Counted from the stretch's first letter, positions 27,661-36,843 are shown. The stretch is 64,000 nt of DNA from Mobiluncus curtisii subsp. curtisii ATCC 35241 (GCF_000146285.1 NZ_GL385912.1:202875-266874), one strand, 5' to 3'. The notes: generated from the sequence alone by a model not told the origin. A program made the numbers and translations.

Positions 27661-28011
27661 TTAGCGTCCGTAGTGGCGCCGCCCGGAACGCAAGGCTTCT
27701 AAACGCTCATCAAGCAGCACGCGGAGTTCCTCCTCGCTGCGTCGTTCAATGAGATGTTCCCAGTGGTTGCGCTGAGGTTTAGCTGTGTTTTCCTCCTGGA
27801 AGTCTTCCGCGCCGTTGCGTACCGCAGTCTTGGAGCAAATCGGGCAATCCCAGGTGTCAGGCACCTCGGCGTCAATGGCGAAGGGAATATCGAAAGCGTG
27901 TCCTTCCGGGCAGGTGTAGTCTACGTTTTGGCGCTCGACGAAAACGACGCCTTCTTCAGACTCGAGAGAATTGGAACCCATACGCATCCCGCGTAGTGCG
28001 CGATCAGCCAC
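27661..28011 (-). CDS. rbpA: RNA polymerase-binding protein RbpA
   Basis: 116 aa. RbpA binds the principal sigma factor and stabilises the open complex in actinobacteria. The zinc-ribbon-like core reads YTCPEGHAFDIPFA then WDCPICSKTA, and the C-terminal sigma-interacting domain has WEHLIERRSEEELRVLLDERL. The GTG at 28011 has GGAGG upstream on the minus strand. The lnt-ppm1 and rbpA genes converge with 51 bp between stops. Confidence 0.95.
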   Translation of the reverse strand: MADRALRGMRMGSNSLESEEGVVFVERQNVDYTCPEGHAFDIPFAIDAEVPDTWDCPICSKTAVRNGAEDFQEENTAKPQRNHWEHLIERRSEEELRVLLDERLEALRSGRRHYGR

Positions 28012-28188
28012 GATTAGTGCCTCCTTTTATGCTTAGCGGTTCATTCTAACCGATTTAGCGGAATTTTGCTCAAGGACGGTGCGAAGCTTTGGTATCGCAC
28101 GCTCGCGACGCTCCTTCAATCCGATAATATATATTATGTCATTTTACACATGACGGGTTTATGTGTCTGTCCCCGCGGATATATGTAC

Positions 28189-28239
28189 AAAAAAGTGTCC
28201 CGGTCGTTACGCATCTCCCTAACCTCCGACCGGGACACT
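28189..28239 (-). terminator. Terminator downstream of the merR gene
   Basis: A 13-bp perfect stem, AGTGTCCCGGTCG (28194-28206) and CGACCGGGACACT (28227-28239), is followed on the minus strand by five T residues (28193-28189). A second small hairpin (TGCCAAA/TTTGGCA at 28244-28260) precedes it. Together they should end the merR transcript before rbpA. Confidence 0.8.
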
Positions 28240-28286
28240 ACCTTGCCAAAAAGTTTGGCACCGCGCTTGTGAACGCGAGAAACCTC

Positions 28287-28853
28287 TCAGCTGACTTGAC
28301 GCCGACGCGCGCGACGCTCCGCCAGTTCATCGTGGACCACCAAGTTGTCATCATTAATGTTTTCTACAGGCAGCTGCGCCAGCTCGCCCTCAATTTCGTG
28401 CCAGACGCGACCTACCGCGATGCCGAACACACCTTGTCCGCCCTGCACCAAGTCGATAACTTCGTCCTGTGACGTGCAGGCGTAAACCGAAGCGCCATCA
28501 CTCATCAAGGTGATGCCAGCTAAATCCTCGACACCCATCTTGGACAGAGTCGCTACCGCAACTCGAATCTGTTGCAGGGAAACACCGGTATCCAGCAGAC
28601 GTTTAACCACCTTTAACAGCAGGCAATCCCGGAAAGAATAGAGACGCTGTGACCCTGAACCGCGAGCGTTACGCACAGAAGGCTCTACCAAACCGGTACG
28701 CGCCCAGTAATCGAGCTGCCGGTAGGTAATTCCGGCGGCTTTACAGGCAGTCGGTCCGCGGAACCCGGTTTCTTCGTCAATAACCGGCAGGGTTTCACCA
28801 AATAGCATCCCCTGCTTAATCTGCGGTACTCCAGATTTGCTCGGCTTTTCCAA
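28287..28853 (-). CDS. MerR-family transcriptional regulator (Rv1828-like)
   Basis: 188 aa. The HTH begins at GPTACKAAGITYRQLDYWAR and RLYSFRDCLLLKVVKRLLDT continues the MerR DNA-binding fold. A C-terminal ~90-residue domain without metal-binding cysteines follows. The order garA-ftsR-merR is conserved in actinobacteria. The TTG start at 28853 is supported by GGAGG 5 nt upstream on the minus strand. An inverted repeat in its own promoter region (28874-28904) may be an autoregulatory operator. Confidence 0.88.
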   Translation of the reverse strand: MEKPSKSGVPQIKQGMLFGETLPVIDEETGFRGPTACKAAGITYRQLDYWARTGLVEPSVRNARGSGSQRLYSFRDCLLLKVVKRLLDTGVSLQQIRVAVATLSKMGVEDLAGITLMSDGASVYACTSQDEVIDLVQGGQGVFGIAVGRVWHEIEGELAQLPVENINDDNLVVHDELAERRARRRQVS

Positions 28854-28873
28854 GGCAACCTCCGTTCAAGTAT

Positions 28874-28904
28874 GTTTCTATTTTAGATTATGCACCATAG
28901 AAAC
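28874..28904 (-). promoter_or_regulatory. Inverted repeat in the merR promoter
   Basis: GTTTCTAT (28874-28881) and ATAGAAAC (28897-28904) form perfect 8-bp arms 15 nt apart. On the minus strand a CATAAT -10-like sequence falls between the arms, about 35 nt before the TTG start. This position fits an operator for a dimeric regulator, possibly the MerR protein itself. Confidence 0.45.
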
Positions 28905-28928
28905 GTGGTCCGATGCGCGGCGCGCCCA

Positions 28929-28959
28929 AACCTTGCACTTAAAGTTTAAGTGCAAGGTT
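28929..28959 (-). terminator. Hairpin after ftsR
   Basis: AACCTTGCACTTAA (28929-28942) pairs with TTAAGTGCAAGGTT (28946-28959), a 14-bp stem with a 3-nt loop. It lies 31 nt past the ftsR stop on the minus strand. Only TTT follows, so termination strength is uncertain. Confidence 0.6.
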
Positions 28960-28989
28960 GTCGGGGAACCAAACCTTATTCCCGCAGCC

Positions 28990-29727
28990 TTACAGCTCCT
29001 CGACACCGACAGTCAGCAATGCCTCAGCTAACGCCGCTAGCTGTGCCGAGAGTTCCGTTGCTCGCATTTGGGCACGATCCTTGGCAACAGCGTTATTCTT
29101 TTGCCGCTCCGGAGCCACCACTCGATCCACCAAATCCAAAATCGCATTGACCGCAGAATAGACGGAACGCAAATTGCGTGGCTCGATACCCTGCTTTTCC
29201 AAGACTTCCAAAGCCTGCACCACCGCAACTGCCCCGGCAGAAAAGCGAGAGGAAAAATCTGGAGCAATGAGCTTGGCATTGACCGCCTTTTCCAACAGTT
29301 CATCAGAAGCGCCGGTATAAACCTGCAAATCACGCAACGAAATCCGGGAGTGAGTCGGCAGACGCATCTGTCCTTCCGAAGCCACCACTCGCATGACTGG
29401 CTGCACCGGCAGGGGCTCCTCCCCCAGATCCAACAGCCGCAAATTTTCGCCAATCTGATTTAGAGGCAAGTAACTGTCTCGCTGGGCTTTCAGGGCGTAG
29501 CGTATCCGCTCCACATCTGCCAGGGAGTAACCGCGGTAACCGTTGGACATCCGTGCCGGGCTGACAATCCCGTGCTTCTCAAAATTGCGCAATTTAGCCT
29601 GAGATACCGAAGGAAATTCCTTCACGATAATCTCGTGGACTCGTCCAATAGACATAGTTGGCTCATGGCTTACCTCGGGAGGCCACGAGCTGCCAATGTC
29701 ATTGACTTTTCGGGCGACCTGACTCAT
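28990..29727 (-). CDS. ftsR: FtsR-like MerR-family regulator
   Basis: 245 aa. The HTH region SIGRVHEIIVKEFP and SVSQAKLRNFEKHGIVSPAR, with YRGYSLADVERIRYALKAQR, matches the actinobacterial regulator family that includes Corynebacterium FtsR, which activates ftsZ. A C-terminal helical region ends with an alanine-rich helix. Its ATG overlaps the garA stop as ATGA, so both proteins are made together. Function by homology; ftsZ is not in this window. Confidence 0.87.
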   Translation of the reverse strand: MSQVARKVNDIGSSWPPEVSHEPTMSIGRVHEIIVKEFPSVSQAKLRNFEKHGIVSPARMSNGYRGYSLADVERIRYALKAQRDSYLPLNQIGENLRLLDLGEEPLPVQPVMRVVASEGQMRLPTHSRISLRDLQVYTGASDELLEKAVNAKLIAPDFSSRFSAGAVAVVQALEVLEKQGIEPRNLRSVYSAVNAILDLVDRVVAPERQKNNAVAKDRAQMRATELSAQLAALAEALLTVGVEEL

Positions 29728-30170
29728 TGCTTAAAATTCACCGCCGGGTAGTAAGCCAATCTAAACTTGCCAATCTGGACTTCTTCCCCCGAAGTCAGCA
29801 GGTGCGACTCTACCCTCTCCCGGTCAATATAGGTGCCGTTGAGAGAACCGACATCGCGAACCATGTAGCCGTTTTCCTGGCGAATAAACTCGCAATGCCG
29901 GCGTGAAACCGTTACATCATCAAGGAAAATATCCGATTTGGGATGTCTGCCCGCGGTGATGCGGTCTGTATCGAGCAGGAAACGCGCCCCCGCGGAGGGA
30001 CCACGCTGCACAATTAACAGTGCCGAACCTGCAGGTAGAGCCGCCACAGCTTCCTCGTCAGCGGAGGACAAAACTCGCTTCCCCAGTTCTGGTTCCGTTT
30101 CGGTAACGCTGCCTATAGCCCCAAATACTGCCGTTTCAGTAGGGTCCGGTCCTGGATTCGTTTCCGACAC
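29724..30170 (-). CDS. garA: GarA-like FHA-domain protein
   Basis: 148 aa. The FHA domain spans about residues 48-140 with TAGRHPKSDIFLDDVTVSRR, HCEF and DVGSLNGTYID, the phosphothreonine-binding loops. The N-terminal PTETAVFGAIG stretch is the counterpart of the GarA ETTS/V-F site phosphorylated by PknB/PknG in mycobacteria, so it may switch 2-oxoglutarate metabolism. The GTG start has a strong AAGGAGGA site. A small palindrome (TCTACT-TT-AGTAGA, 30198-30211) lies just upstream. Confidence 0.92.
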   Translation of the reverse strand: MSETNPGPDPTETAVFGAIGSVTETEPELGKRVLSSADEEAVAALPAGSALLIVQRGPSAGARFLLDTDRITAGRHPKSDIFLDDVTVSRRHCEFIRQENGYMVRDVGSLNGTYIDRERVESHLLTSGEEVQIGKFRLAYYPAVNFKQ

Positions 30171-30339
30171 TTCGTCCTCCTTAAAAAATCACGTATCTCT
30201 ACTTTAGTAGAACCGCCGGAAAAAAGTTAACCGATTTGTTATCTTTCGGTCTGTCACAAGCTCGAACGGTAATCCAGGACCTAGAATGGCATTTGCGTGT
30301 AAGTTAAGAGACGGAATATCGGGGTAAAGGGGAAATATA

Positions 30340-33300
30340 GTGACGGATGCAGCCTACCTTGAATGGGCGCTTTCTCTGACTGATAAGCAAATCGGAGTCA
30401 CTCCCCTAGCACCACCTGCCGCTGCCCTGACTTTCCCCTTTTCCGCGGACTCCCTGAATGCAACCTATCGCCAGTTGCGCGCTGGCGGGACTTTCCCGCT
30501 TTCTACCGTTGGTGGGGATGCGGACAAGCAGCTCACTATCGCCGAACATTGGCGCTGGCTCTTGGCAAATCGATGTGATGGTCTGGAACTACAACTCGCT
30601 TTCGGTTTCCTGGTCGCGAACCGTGGGAATGTTCGTTTTCCAATTTTTCAAGCCAGATTAGACCCCGACCCCGATCGCCCCCTGGGATATTTACGTCTGG
30701 CACCGGGTGACAAGCTAGAGCTGAACAGTACAGTAGTGCGTTTGTTGCACCAAAAGTTTCGGATTCCGTCCCGCTGGGTGAAAGCCGGTCGAACTTCTCA
30801 CGGTCTCGACCTCGACGCTATTCTGGTGGCTTTGGAGAAAGCTCTCCAAGACAGCTCCCTCCACGGCAAAATGCAGCTGGAACGTCAAGCTGCCCTGGGG
30901 CTGTCCCATCGTAACTGGTCCCCCGTGGCGACCGACCTGAAAGCGCACCACCAGGATTACAGCAGTTCCGCCCTGGTGCAACGTTATGCCACCAACAGTG
31001 CCCCCACCCAACTTTCCGAAGATAACACTGACACCGTCCCTCTCTCGGGAGATGTTTTTGCGCCCTTAAAAGCCGACCGCAAACAACTCCAGATACCAAA
31101 GTTATTTGGTCAAGGTCATAGCCTCATTCTGTCCGGAGCCCCGGCGACCGGCAAGACTGATGCCGTCGTGAATGCACTGGCGCAGTCCCTAGTACAGCAG
31201 CATTCCGTTCTGGTCGTGGGGAGCCGCACCAGCCTTAAGAAACTGCGTAACCGGGTTCGTAAAGCCGGATTTGAACACGTGTTCCTCACTCTTGACCCGC
31301 ACGCCGAGAAACGCGATGAGCGTAGCCGGGACTTGCTTAGAGGGGCTTGGGATCGCCCAGTCAACGCTGACACAGGATACCTCGATTCTTGCCGAGCTTC
31401 CCTGAAAACTCTGTCCCAGGATTTGGATTTGTATCTCAACCAGATTCACGAGGTCGGACCCAACCATGTTTCCGCATGGCAGGCTTACACTGCACAAATC
31501 ATGACTGCCGCCGAGTTGGAACCCGAAGAACGGGTTTTGGCAGGTCGCCTGGCGGCGGCTCCGAACTTCCCCTATCTGTCTAATGACCGGTCTACGGCGG
31601 CGAAACTTGGCAAAGAACTGGCAAATCTGGATGCCAACTCGGTGAACGGCATCGGTGCTAATCCCTGGTCCCTGGTGGGCGAAAGTGCGCGCAGCATAGA
31701 CCGCACGGAATTGAAATTGGCGTTGCAAACCTTGGAAGATGCCATTACCCAAGCCCACCCTGCCGTGCTGGAAATTATGTCTGCCACTTCCGACCTGGCA
31801 GCCTGGCCGATTTTCGCGCGATGGCTGGACCTGTTAGAGATTGGATACGGCAGGGCTCCAGTGGAACTAACCGAAGCGGAACGTCGTGCGGTTACTTCCG
31901 GCATCGAAACTTTGCAGCAGTCCTTGCAAAACCTGTGGGACGAAGCCACTCCCCTGCTAGAAATTGCTGCCCCCGCTTACCATTCCGGCAAAGACTTAGA
32001 CTTGCTGATGGATGCGCGTCACGCCGAAGCTTCCGGAGGTTTTACCCGCAACAGTCGCCGCAAAGCCGTGTTATCTCAGTTGCAACCCTACCTCGCCGGT
32101 CCGGTTACCCCCAATAAGGTGGCAGATTTATTAGAGGACCTCAATGCCCTGCGGATGCGCGCGGAAGCCTTGGGTTCGCAAATCGGCGCCAATCCCGTGT
32201 TAGGGCTGAAAGATTTTGATGCCTTAGCCCCTGACTCGCGTGAAAAATTCGCAAACCATGCCGATACGGTGCGAAGCGCTATCGAATTGGGTCGGTATCT
32301 GCCCAGCCGCCGCGATGATTTGGAGTCTTTGATGCCCCTGGCTCGCCAGGGTGGTCATTTAGGTCAGCAAGTGCGCGCGATTTCTGACGCGTTTGCTGAG
32401 GTTTTACAGGTTTTGCAGGTCTCGAACCCGGATTTGGAAACGTGGTCAAAAGGTCTGCCGCCCTTGGGTCGTTACTTGCAGGTTCGCAAGGTTTGGGGGA
32501 CGTCGCTCAGCTCGGAGGACTCGACCCTGGACGATATTTTGGCTTTTCGAGCCTTGACCCCTCATCTGAGAGCCTTGGGGCTGGATGACCTGGTCACTTG
32601 GGTGGCGGAAGGAACCCTCAGCGGAATGGCGATTCAGGGCGTGTTGGAACACGCCCTGTCGGTCGCGGCGGTACGCGAACGGCAGCGAGCCTTGGCGCAG
32701 CAGGGATTTGATCCGGTGACTCATGTTGCCCAGGTGGAACGACTCTCGCTGAACTGCACGGAAACTCGTCGTGAGATTCTGAATCAGGTGATTACCGCGG
32801 CAGGCGAATTTGCTCAGCGCGCAGATAAAGAAACCTTGCGCAGTTTTGGGGCACGATTGCGTGATGATAATTTCTCCATCCATCAAGCACTGCGTGAAGA
32901 CTTGGACGGTGTCTTGACTCGTACCCCGATTGTGGGTTTGACTCCGCTGGAAGTCGTGACCCGTTTGCCTGATTTTACCCAGGAAACACCCCGTTTTGAC
33001 GCCGTAGTGATTCTCGATGCCACCGAGTTACCTTCCGGGTCCGTGGTGAAAGCTCTCGCGGGTGCGGCACAAGCCATGTTCGTGGCGAGCTTGCCCGCAG
33101 CCACGAGTTTTGCAAAAGGGCGGGCGTGCAGCGCCTACGAGTTCGCCAAGTCAGCAGGTTTCCCCGAATACGAACTGACTATCCGCTATGGTCGAGATTT
33201 AACCCCCACCCCCGGTCGTTTGGCACAGCTGCTCAGTCCCGATCAGCTGGACACCTGGCCGGTAGCACAAGTGCAAGCGCATCCAGTTTTAATTATGGAA

Positions 33301-35439
33301 TTTCCCGCGGCGCATCATCCCCTCCCCCTGCAACTTGCCAGCGAAAATCCGGGCTGGCAGGGACTGGGCGCCGATTACGTGTGGTTTGAAAAGGCCGGGA
33401 ATCTGTTGATGAATCTGTGCCTGAAAAACCGTGGTAAAGCCGTCACGGCGCTGACGTGGACGGCTGAGTTAGCAGCGGGTATCCGCTGGTATCTCGATGA
33501 CGCTAACCGACAGGGTGAAATCAATCTGATGAATCTGCGGGTCACCCACCTGGGTGCGGTCGGAGCAGCGTTCCCCAGCGCCGATACGGGAGTACCGGGG
33601 AATGGTGGAGGCTTCAGCGATGGTGACGGCGTCGCGACTTGCGATTTACTGGTGTGTTTCCTGGGGTCTGATTCGCAACCGGAGACGTCGAAATCTGCAG
33701 TCACGCGTGATTTGTCCCTGGCTTGGACTCGAATTTTGTTAGAGACAAATCGCCAGGTGCTATTTGTCGTAAACCGCGACCTTGATCAATCTGGACTGCC
33801 TGCCATACTGCAAGACGTCTTAAACGTCCCGAGCATCATGCCCAATACCGTTCCAGTTTCGGCAGTGCGTGACCACCTCGCGAGGCTACTGGGGCACGCG
33901 GGTTTGGAAGTCCGCACAGATATGGGGTCGGCATCATTACGTCTGGATTTAGCGGTTCGTGGTGATGCAGGCGCGCCGTGGCTAGGTCTAATTTTGGATA
34001 GTCCCGAACAGCGACAGGTTCGTTCCGCTTGGGATCGCGAGGTCGGTATTCCCCAATTCCTCCTGGAACATTGCGGTTTTGGCGCTATCGAACATGTGTA
34101 TTTGACTCAACTGATGGAAAACACAGATGAAGTGACGCGGCGTCTCGTTTCCATAGCGTTAGACCTCGCATTTCCCGGTGACGTTACGGACGGCTCGGTA
34201 GCTAGCGATGACCGCTACACCTCTCCGTCGCGTATTGCAGCGGCGCAAAATAACCGTGACGACGAGCCGTGGAAAGTTCCGGATGAAACGGAATGGGATT
34301 TACCGCAGCCCCTGCGCGAAGCCGCGGCTCGCACGCAGACCGACGGGGCTGCCCCTCCTCCCGCACTGACACCAGCCCTGCCACAAAGTGAAACTGATTC
34401 TGAGGAAACAAAGCCGGAACCTTCTGCGCCTACCCCGCCTCCGTCGGAACAGCCTGCCGCCCGCATCGAGGACCTTCCCCCTGCCGTACAACGGAAAACC
34501 CGTTCAGCGCTACCGGTCATCGCGGACATTCCTGCGGATGCATTTGCGCATGTAGAGAGAGGAGAGCTCACCTCGACTCACGATGCCCCAACTCTGGGAG
34601 ATCAGCTCGGCGCACAAGAAACCGACTTTTTTATAGAGCTTGCCCAAAATCCTGAGCCAAACGAGGAACTCGGCAAAATTTCTAAGCCCGGTTTAGGTGC
34701 GTTCGCTCCCCTCTTTTCACCCGAGGAAACCGCGGAAGGCACTGAAAAAACTGATACCCCCGCGATGTCTACATCACCCCTGGCAAACCCCATACCAGAA
34801 CCTTCCGAAGCCAAGCTCTCGGAACCTCAAGCCCCCAGTTTTACTGCGCAAATTCCCGCCATTGTTCGTCCTAAAACGGTCCCACAGCCGTTTGTCCCTC
34901 GCGGCAAACCCTTACAAAATCAGGGTTCCAAGGAAGTTCTCGATGATTTACAGGATCCCGCTAATGCAGCCGCTGTGGCTGACGTGTTGGCGCAGGTGCT
35001 GTATACGGAAGGGCCTATCGGGGAAGTTCGGCTGGCTAAACTCGTTGCCGATGCCTTCGGGATGCAACGTCTGCATCCGAAACGCCGTCAACGGATTTTG
35101 GAACTGCTTAATCCAGAAGTCCAGAAAATTAAGACGAAATTCGGCACATTTGTTTGGCCTGCCGGAACATCAGCCGCGGATTTTACCGTGTTTCGAACTG
35201 GGTCAATCTATGGTCAACGCTCCTTGGTAGACATCTGTGACGAAGAGTTTAATAATGCTTTGACCTGGGTCATCGACACGCAGCAGCCCCTTGAGGACGA
35301 GACCTCAGAAGCAGTGGCACGAGTGCTAGATTTAACTCCCGCGCGTACCGATATCCGTCAACGGATGCAAGACGGACTGAAGTCTTTGGAACAGACCGGA
35401 CGAATCCGGCGTCTGGCGGGTCACCTGTATCTGCAATAA
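30340..35439 (+). CDS. Large degenerate SF1 helicase / Vsr-like / DUF3320-type protein
   Basis: 1,699 aa, GTG start after AAAGGGG. Residues ~1-240 resemble a DUF4011-like start. Walker A GAPATGKT is at 266-273 with LVVGSRTSLKKL following. A long helical insert leads to a second core half, where LTPLEVVTRLPDF and FDAVVILDATELPSG stand for the usual DEASQ: Asp893 is kept but the catalytic Glu is Ala894. The motif III-like GDxxQ is absent, and SLAWTRIL resembles motif VI. Residues ~1180-1270 resemble the Vsr-like nuclease domain (LRLDLAVRG, LILDSP), with Asp1203 and Asp1220 but no clear E-x-D/K set. A Pro/Glu-rich linker (~1325-1530) leads to a DUF3320-like winged C terminus (VLYTEGPIGEVRLAKLVADA; RLAGHLYL). 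The intact family includes single-gene defence proteins (Hhe type); here ATPase and nuclease function are doubtful. Confidence 0.75.
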   Translation: MTDAAYLEWALSLTDKQIGVTPLAPPAAALTFPFSADSLNATYRQLRAGGTFPLSTVGGDADKQLTIAEHWRWLLANRCDGLELQLAFGFLVANRGNVRFPIFQARLDPDPDRPLGYLRLAPGDKLELNSTVVRLLHQKFRIPSRWVKAGRTSHGLDLDAILVALEKALQDSSLHGKMQLERQAALGLSHRNWSPVATDLKAHHQDYSSSALVQRYATNSAPTQLSEDNTDTVPLSGDVFAPLKADRKQLQIPKLFGQGHSLILSGAPATGKTDAVVNALAQSLVQQHSVLVVGSRTSLKKLRNRVRKAGFEHVFLTLDPHAEKRDERSRDLLRGAWDRPVNADTGYLDSCRASLKTLSQDLDLYLNQIHEVGPNHVSAWQAYTAQIMTAAELEPEERVLAGRLAAAPNFPYLSNDRSTAAKLGKELANLDANSVNGIGANPWSLVGESARSIDRTELKLALQTLEDAITQAHPAVLEIMSATSDLAAWPIFARWLDLLEIGYGRAPVELTEAERRAVTSGIETLQQSLQNLWDEATPLLEIAAPAYHSGKDLDLLMDARHAEASGGFTRNSRRKAVLSQLQPYLAGPVTPNKVADLLEDLNALRMRAEALGSQIGANPVLGLKDFDALAPDSREKFANHADTVRSAIELGRYLPSRRDDLESLMPLARQGGHLGQQVRAISDAFAEVLQVLQVSNPDLETWSKGLPPLGRYLQVRKVWGTSLSSEDSTLDDILAFRALTPHLRALGLDDLVTWVAEGTLSGMAIQGVLEHALSVAAVRERQRALAQQGFDPVTHVAQVERLSLNCTETRREILNQVITAAGEFAQRADKETLRSFGARLRDDNFSIHQALREDLDGVLTRTPIVGLTPLEVVTRLPDFTQETPRFDAVVILDATELPSGSVVKALAGAAQAMFVASLPAATSFAKGRACSAYEFAKSAGFPEYELTIRYGRDLTPTPGRLAQLLSPDQLDTWPVAQVQAHPVLIMEFPAAHHPLPLQLASENPGWQGLGADYVWFEKAGNLLMNLCLKNRGKAVTALTWTAELAAGIRWYLDDANRQGEINLMNLRVTHLGAVGAAFPSADTGVPGNGGGFSDGDGVATCDLLVCFLGSDSQPETSKSAVTRDLSLAWTRILLETNRQVLFVVNRDLDQSGLPAILQDVLNVPSIMPNTVPVSAVRDHLARLLGHAGLEVRTDMGSASLRLDLAVRGDAGAPWLGLILDSPEQRQVRSAWDREVGIPQFLLEHCGFGAIEHVYLTQLMENTDEVTRRLVSIALDLAFPGDVTDGSVASDDRYTSPSRIAAAQNNRDDEPWKVPDETEWDLPQPLREAAARTQTDGAAPPPALTPALPQSETDSEETKPEPSAPTPPPSEQPAARIEDLPPAVQRKTRSALPVIADIPADAFAHVERGELTSTHDAPTLGDQLGAQETDFFIELAQNPEPNEELGKISKPGLGAFAPLFSPEETAEGTEKTDTPAMSTSPLANPIPEPSEAKLSEPQAPSFTAQIPAIVRPKTVPQPFVPRGKPLQNQGSKEVLDDLQDPANAAAVADVLAQVLYTEGPIGEVRLAKLVADAFGMQRLHPKRRQRILELLNPEVQKIKTKFGTFVWPAGTSAADFTVFRTGSIYGQRSLVDICDEEFNNALTWVIDTQQPLEDETSEAVARVLDLTPARTDIRQRMQDGLKSLEQTGRIRRLAGHLYLQ

Positions 35440-35504
35440 TTTTCAAATGTTGAAACATTCCCATCTCTCAGGGTTTAATGGCGGTAAGTGATTGGAGTTC
35501 ACAG

Positions 35505-36365
35505 ATGTCAAAACAGAAAAAAGGTTCTTCTCGGACGAACTTGACGGTGTCTCGCCCCGGCAATCGTTCTGGCGCCATCCTGGCGATTGTTTTGGTCGCC
35601 ATCGTGCTGGCGTTGATTATCGTGTTCGTTAAGATTGCGACCACGAAACACGATTTAGAGGCTCAGCCTACGGACACAATCTCGGGAACAAAGACGATGA
35701 TTGGCTATGCCGAACCCCAAACCTACGCCGCCGGGCGGGGTATCTGGCTCAAAGATGGCAAAGTTTTGACTAACGACGAAATCACTGCCGAGTCGAAAAA
35801 AGGCACTAAGGTCCTGGAACTGTACTACGACTACTTGTGCAACATCTGTAATGACTTCGAGGATCAACTCAACCAAGGTAAACAGCTCAACGACTTGGTC
35901 GAGGGAGGTCAGGCGATAGTCGTGTTGCGCCCGACGCTGACTCACGCCCAGCAGCTGAAGTTCCCCAACATTGCGTATTCTGCAAATAACCTCATGTACT
36001 GGACCGCCGAAAATAAGCCCGAGAAACTATGGGGACTTAGCAAGGACTTGACCAAGTTCGCGATGGATAACTATAAGTCCGCTGATTACGAAAAGAACCA
36101 GAACAATGAACAGTGGGCGCAGACCATCCGTAACCCCGATGCGGAACTGGCTAAAATTGCTGGAAAGCATGGCATAGATTACAAATCAGTGCCACCGGCT
36201 ACCGAACAATCTGGTCTGATGCCGATTAATATTTTGGCGCAGCAGCGTCTCAAGAGCCTCGGTCGGGAAAATGCGGGGACGCCCCTGTACATTGCGAACG
36301 GTCACCCCGTCGACATGAGTGGAATCGGGAAAGACGACAAGCTGCTTGAGAAAGCCACCCTGTAA
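35505..36365 (+). CDS. Membrane-anchored DsbA-like thioredoxin-fold protein
   Basis: 286 aa from ATG 35505 (GGAG 7-11 nt upstream). One membrane helix at residues ~24-46 puts a thioredoxin-fold domain outside the cell. The active site is YYDYLCNICNDFE with Cys112 and Cys115; the CNIC dipeptide is unusual for DsbA (usually CPHC or CPYC). AGTPLYIANG supplies the cis-proline loop. Probably an oxidase or reductase of secreted proteins, such as the serine protease encoded 5 kb away. No DsbB or VKOR gene is adjacent. Confidence 0.82.
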   Translation: MSKQKKGSSRTNLTVSRPGNRSGAILAIVLVAIVLALIIVFVKIATTKHDLEAQPTDTISGTKTMIGYAEPQTYAAGRGIWLKDGKVLTNDEITAESKKGTKVLELYYDYLCNICNDFEDQLNQGKQLNDLVEGGQAIVVLRPTLTHAQQLKFPNIAYSANNLMYWTAENKPEKLWGLSKDLTKFAMDNYKSADYEKNQNNEQWAQTIRNPDAELAKIAGKHGIDYKSVPPATEQSGLMPINILAQQRLKSLGRENAGTPLYIANGHPVDMSGIGKDDKLLEKATL

Positions 36366-36389
36366 GGTCTTTTCCGTCGTGGATAGTTT

Positions 36390-36424
36390 CGGCGCATCTC
36401 CCAACATTTTGGTCAGATGCGCCG
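36390..36424. terminator. Hairpin between the DsbA-like gene and msrB
   Basis: CGGCGCATCT (36390-36399) pairs with AGATGCGCCG (36415-36424), a 10-bp stem with a 15-nt loop between two convergent genes. There is no T-run on either side, so it may act as a weak bidirectional terminator. Confidence 0.45.
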
Positions 36425-36450
36425 ATTGACGTTCAACTGGTGGGAACTGG

Positions 36451-36843
36451 TCATTCCTGAGGCTGAAAACTAAGCGCCACCGAATTCATGCAAAATCGGT
36501 TTCCGGTCGGGGTTTGCGGCGCGTCCGGGAATACGTGTCCCAAGTGAGATCCACAGTTTGCACAGCGAACTTCGGTGCGGGTCATGCCGTGGGATGTATC
36601 GGTCACTTCGCGTACGGCTCCCGGCTTCGCTTCAAAAAAGCTTGGCCAACCGCACCCGGAATCAAACTTTGTGTCGGCATCAAACAGTGTCGCCCCGCAG
36701 GCTCCGCAGCTGTAGAGACCAGCACGGGATTCAAAGAGCAATTCCCCGGTACCCGGTCGTTCCGTAGCGGCTTGACGGAGCACCGCATAAGCGCGGGGGC
36801 TCAGTCGTTCTTTCCATTCCTCGTCGCTCAAATTTACAGTCAT
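36451..36843 (-). CDS. msrB: Peptide methionine-R-sulfoxide reductase
   Basis: 130 aa. It reduces methionine-R-sulfoxide in proteins. Zinc is bound by Cys46, Cys49, Cys94 and Cys97 (CGAC, CANC). The catalytic Cys118 is in [10 protein letters not shown], and Cys64 in SGCGWPSF can act as the resolving residue. Its ATG overlaps the uvrA stop by ATGA, so it is the second gene of a uvrA-msrB operon, an arrangement that may tie protein repair to DNA repair. Confidence 0.96.
   Translation of the reverse strand: MTVNLSDEEWKERLSPRAYAVLRQAATERPGTGELLFESRAGLYSCGACGATLFDADTKFDSGCGWPSFFEAKPGAVREVTDTSHGMTRTEVRCANCGSHLGHVFPDAPQTPTGNRFCMNSVALSFQPQE

Noticed and set aside
28124-28137. ATAATATATATTAT palindrome as an origin or attachment site
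   Set aside because: A single AT-rich palindrome without DnaA boxes, repeats or integrase nearby; more likely part of an upstream promoter region.
28066-28272. 68-aa plus-strand frame between rbpA and merR
   Set aside because: No ribosome binding site, and it runs through the terminator hairpins of the merR gene.
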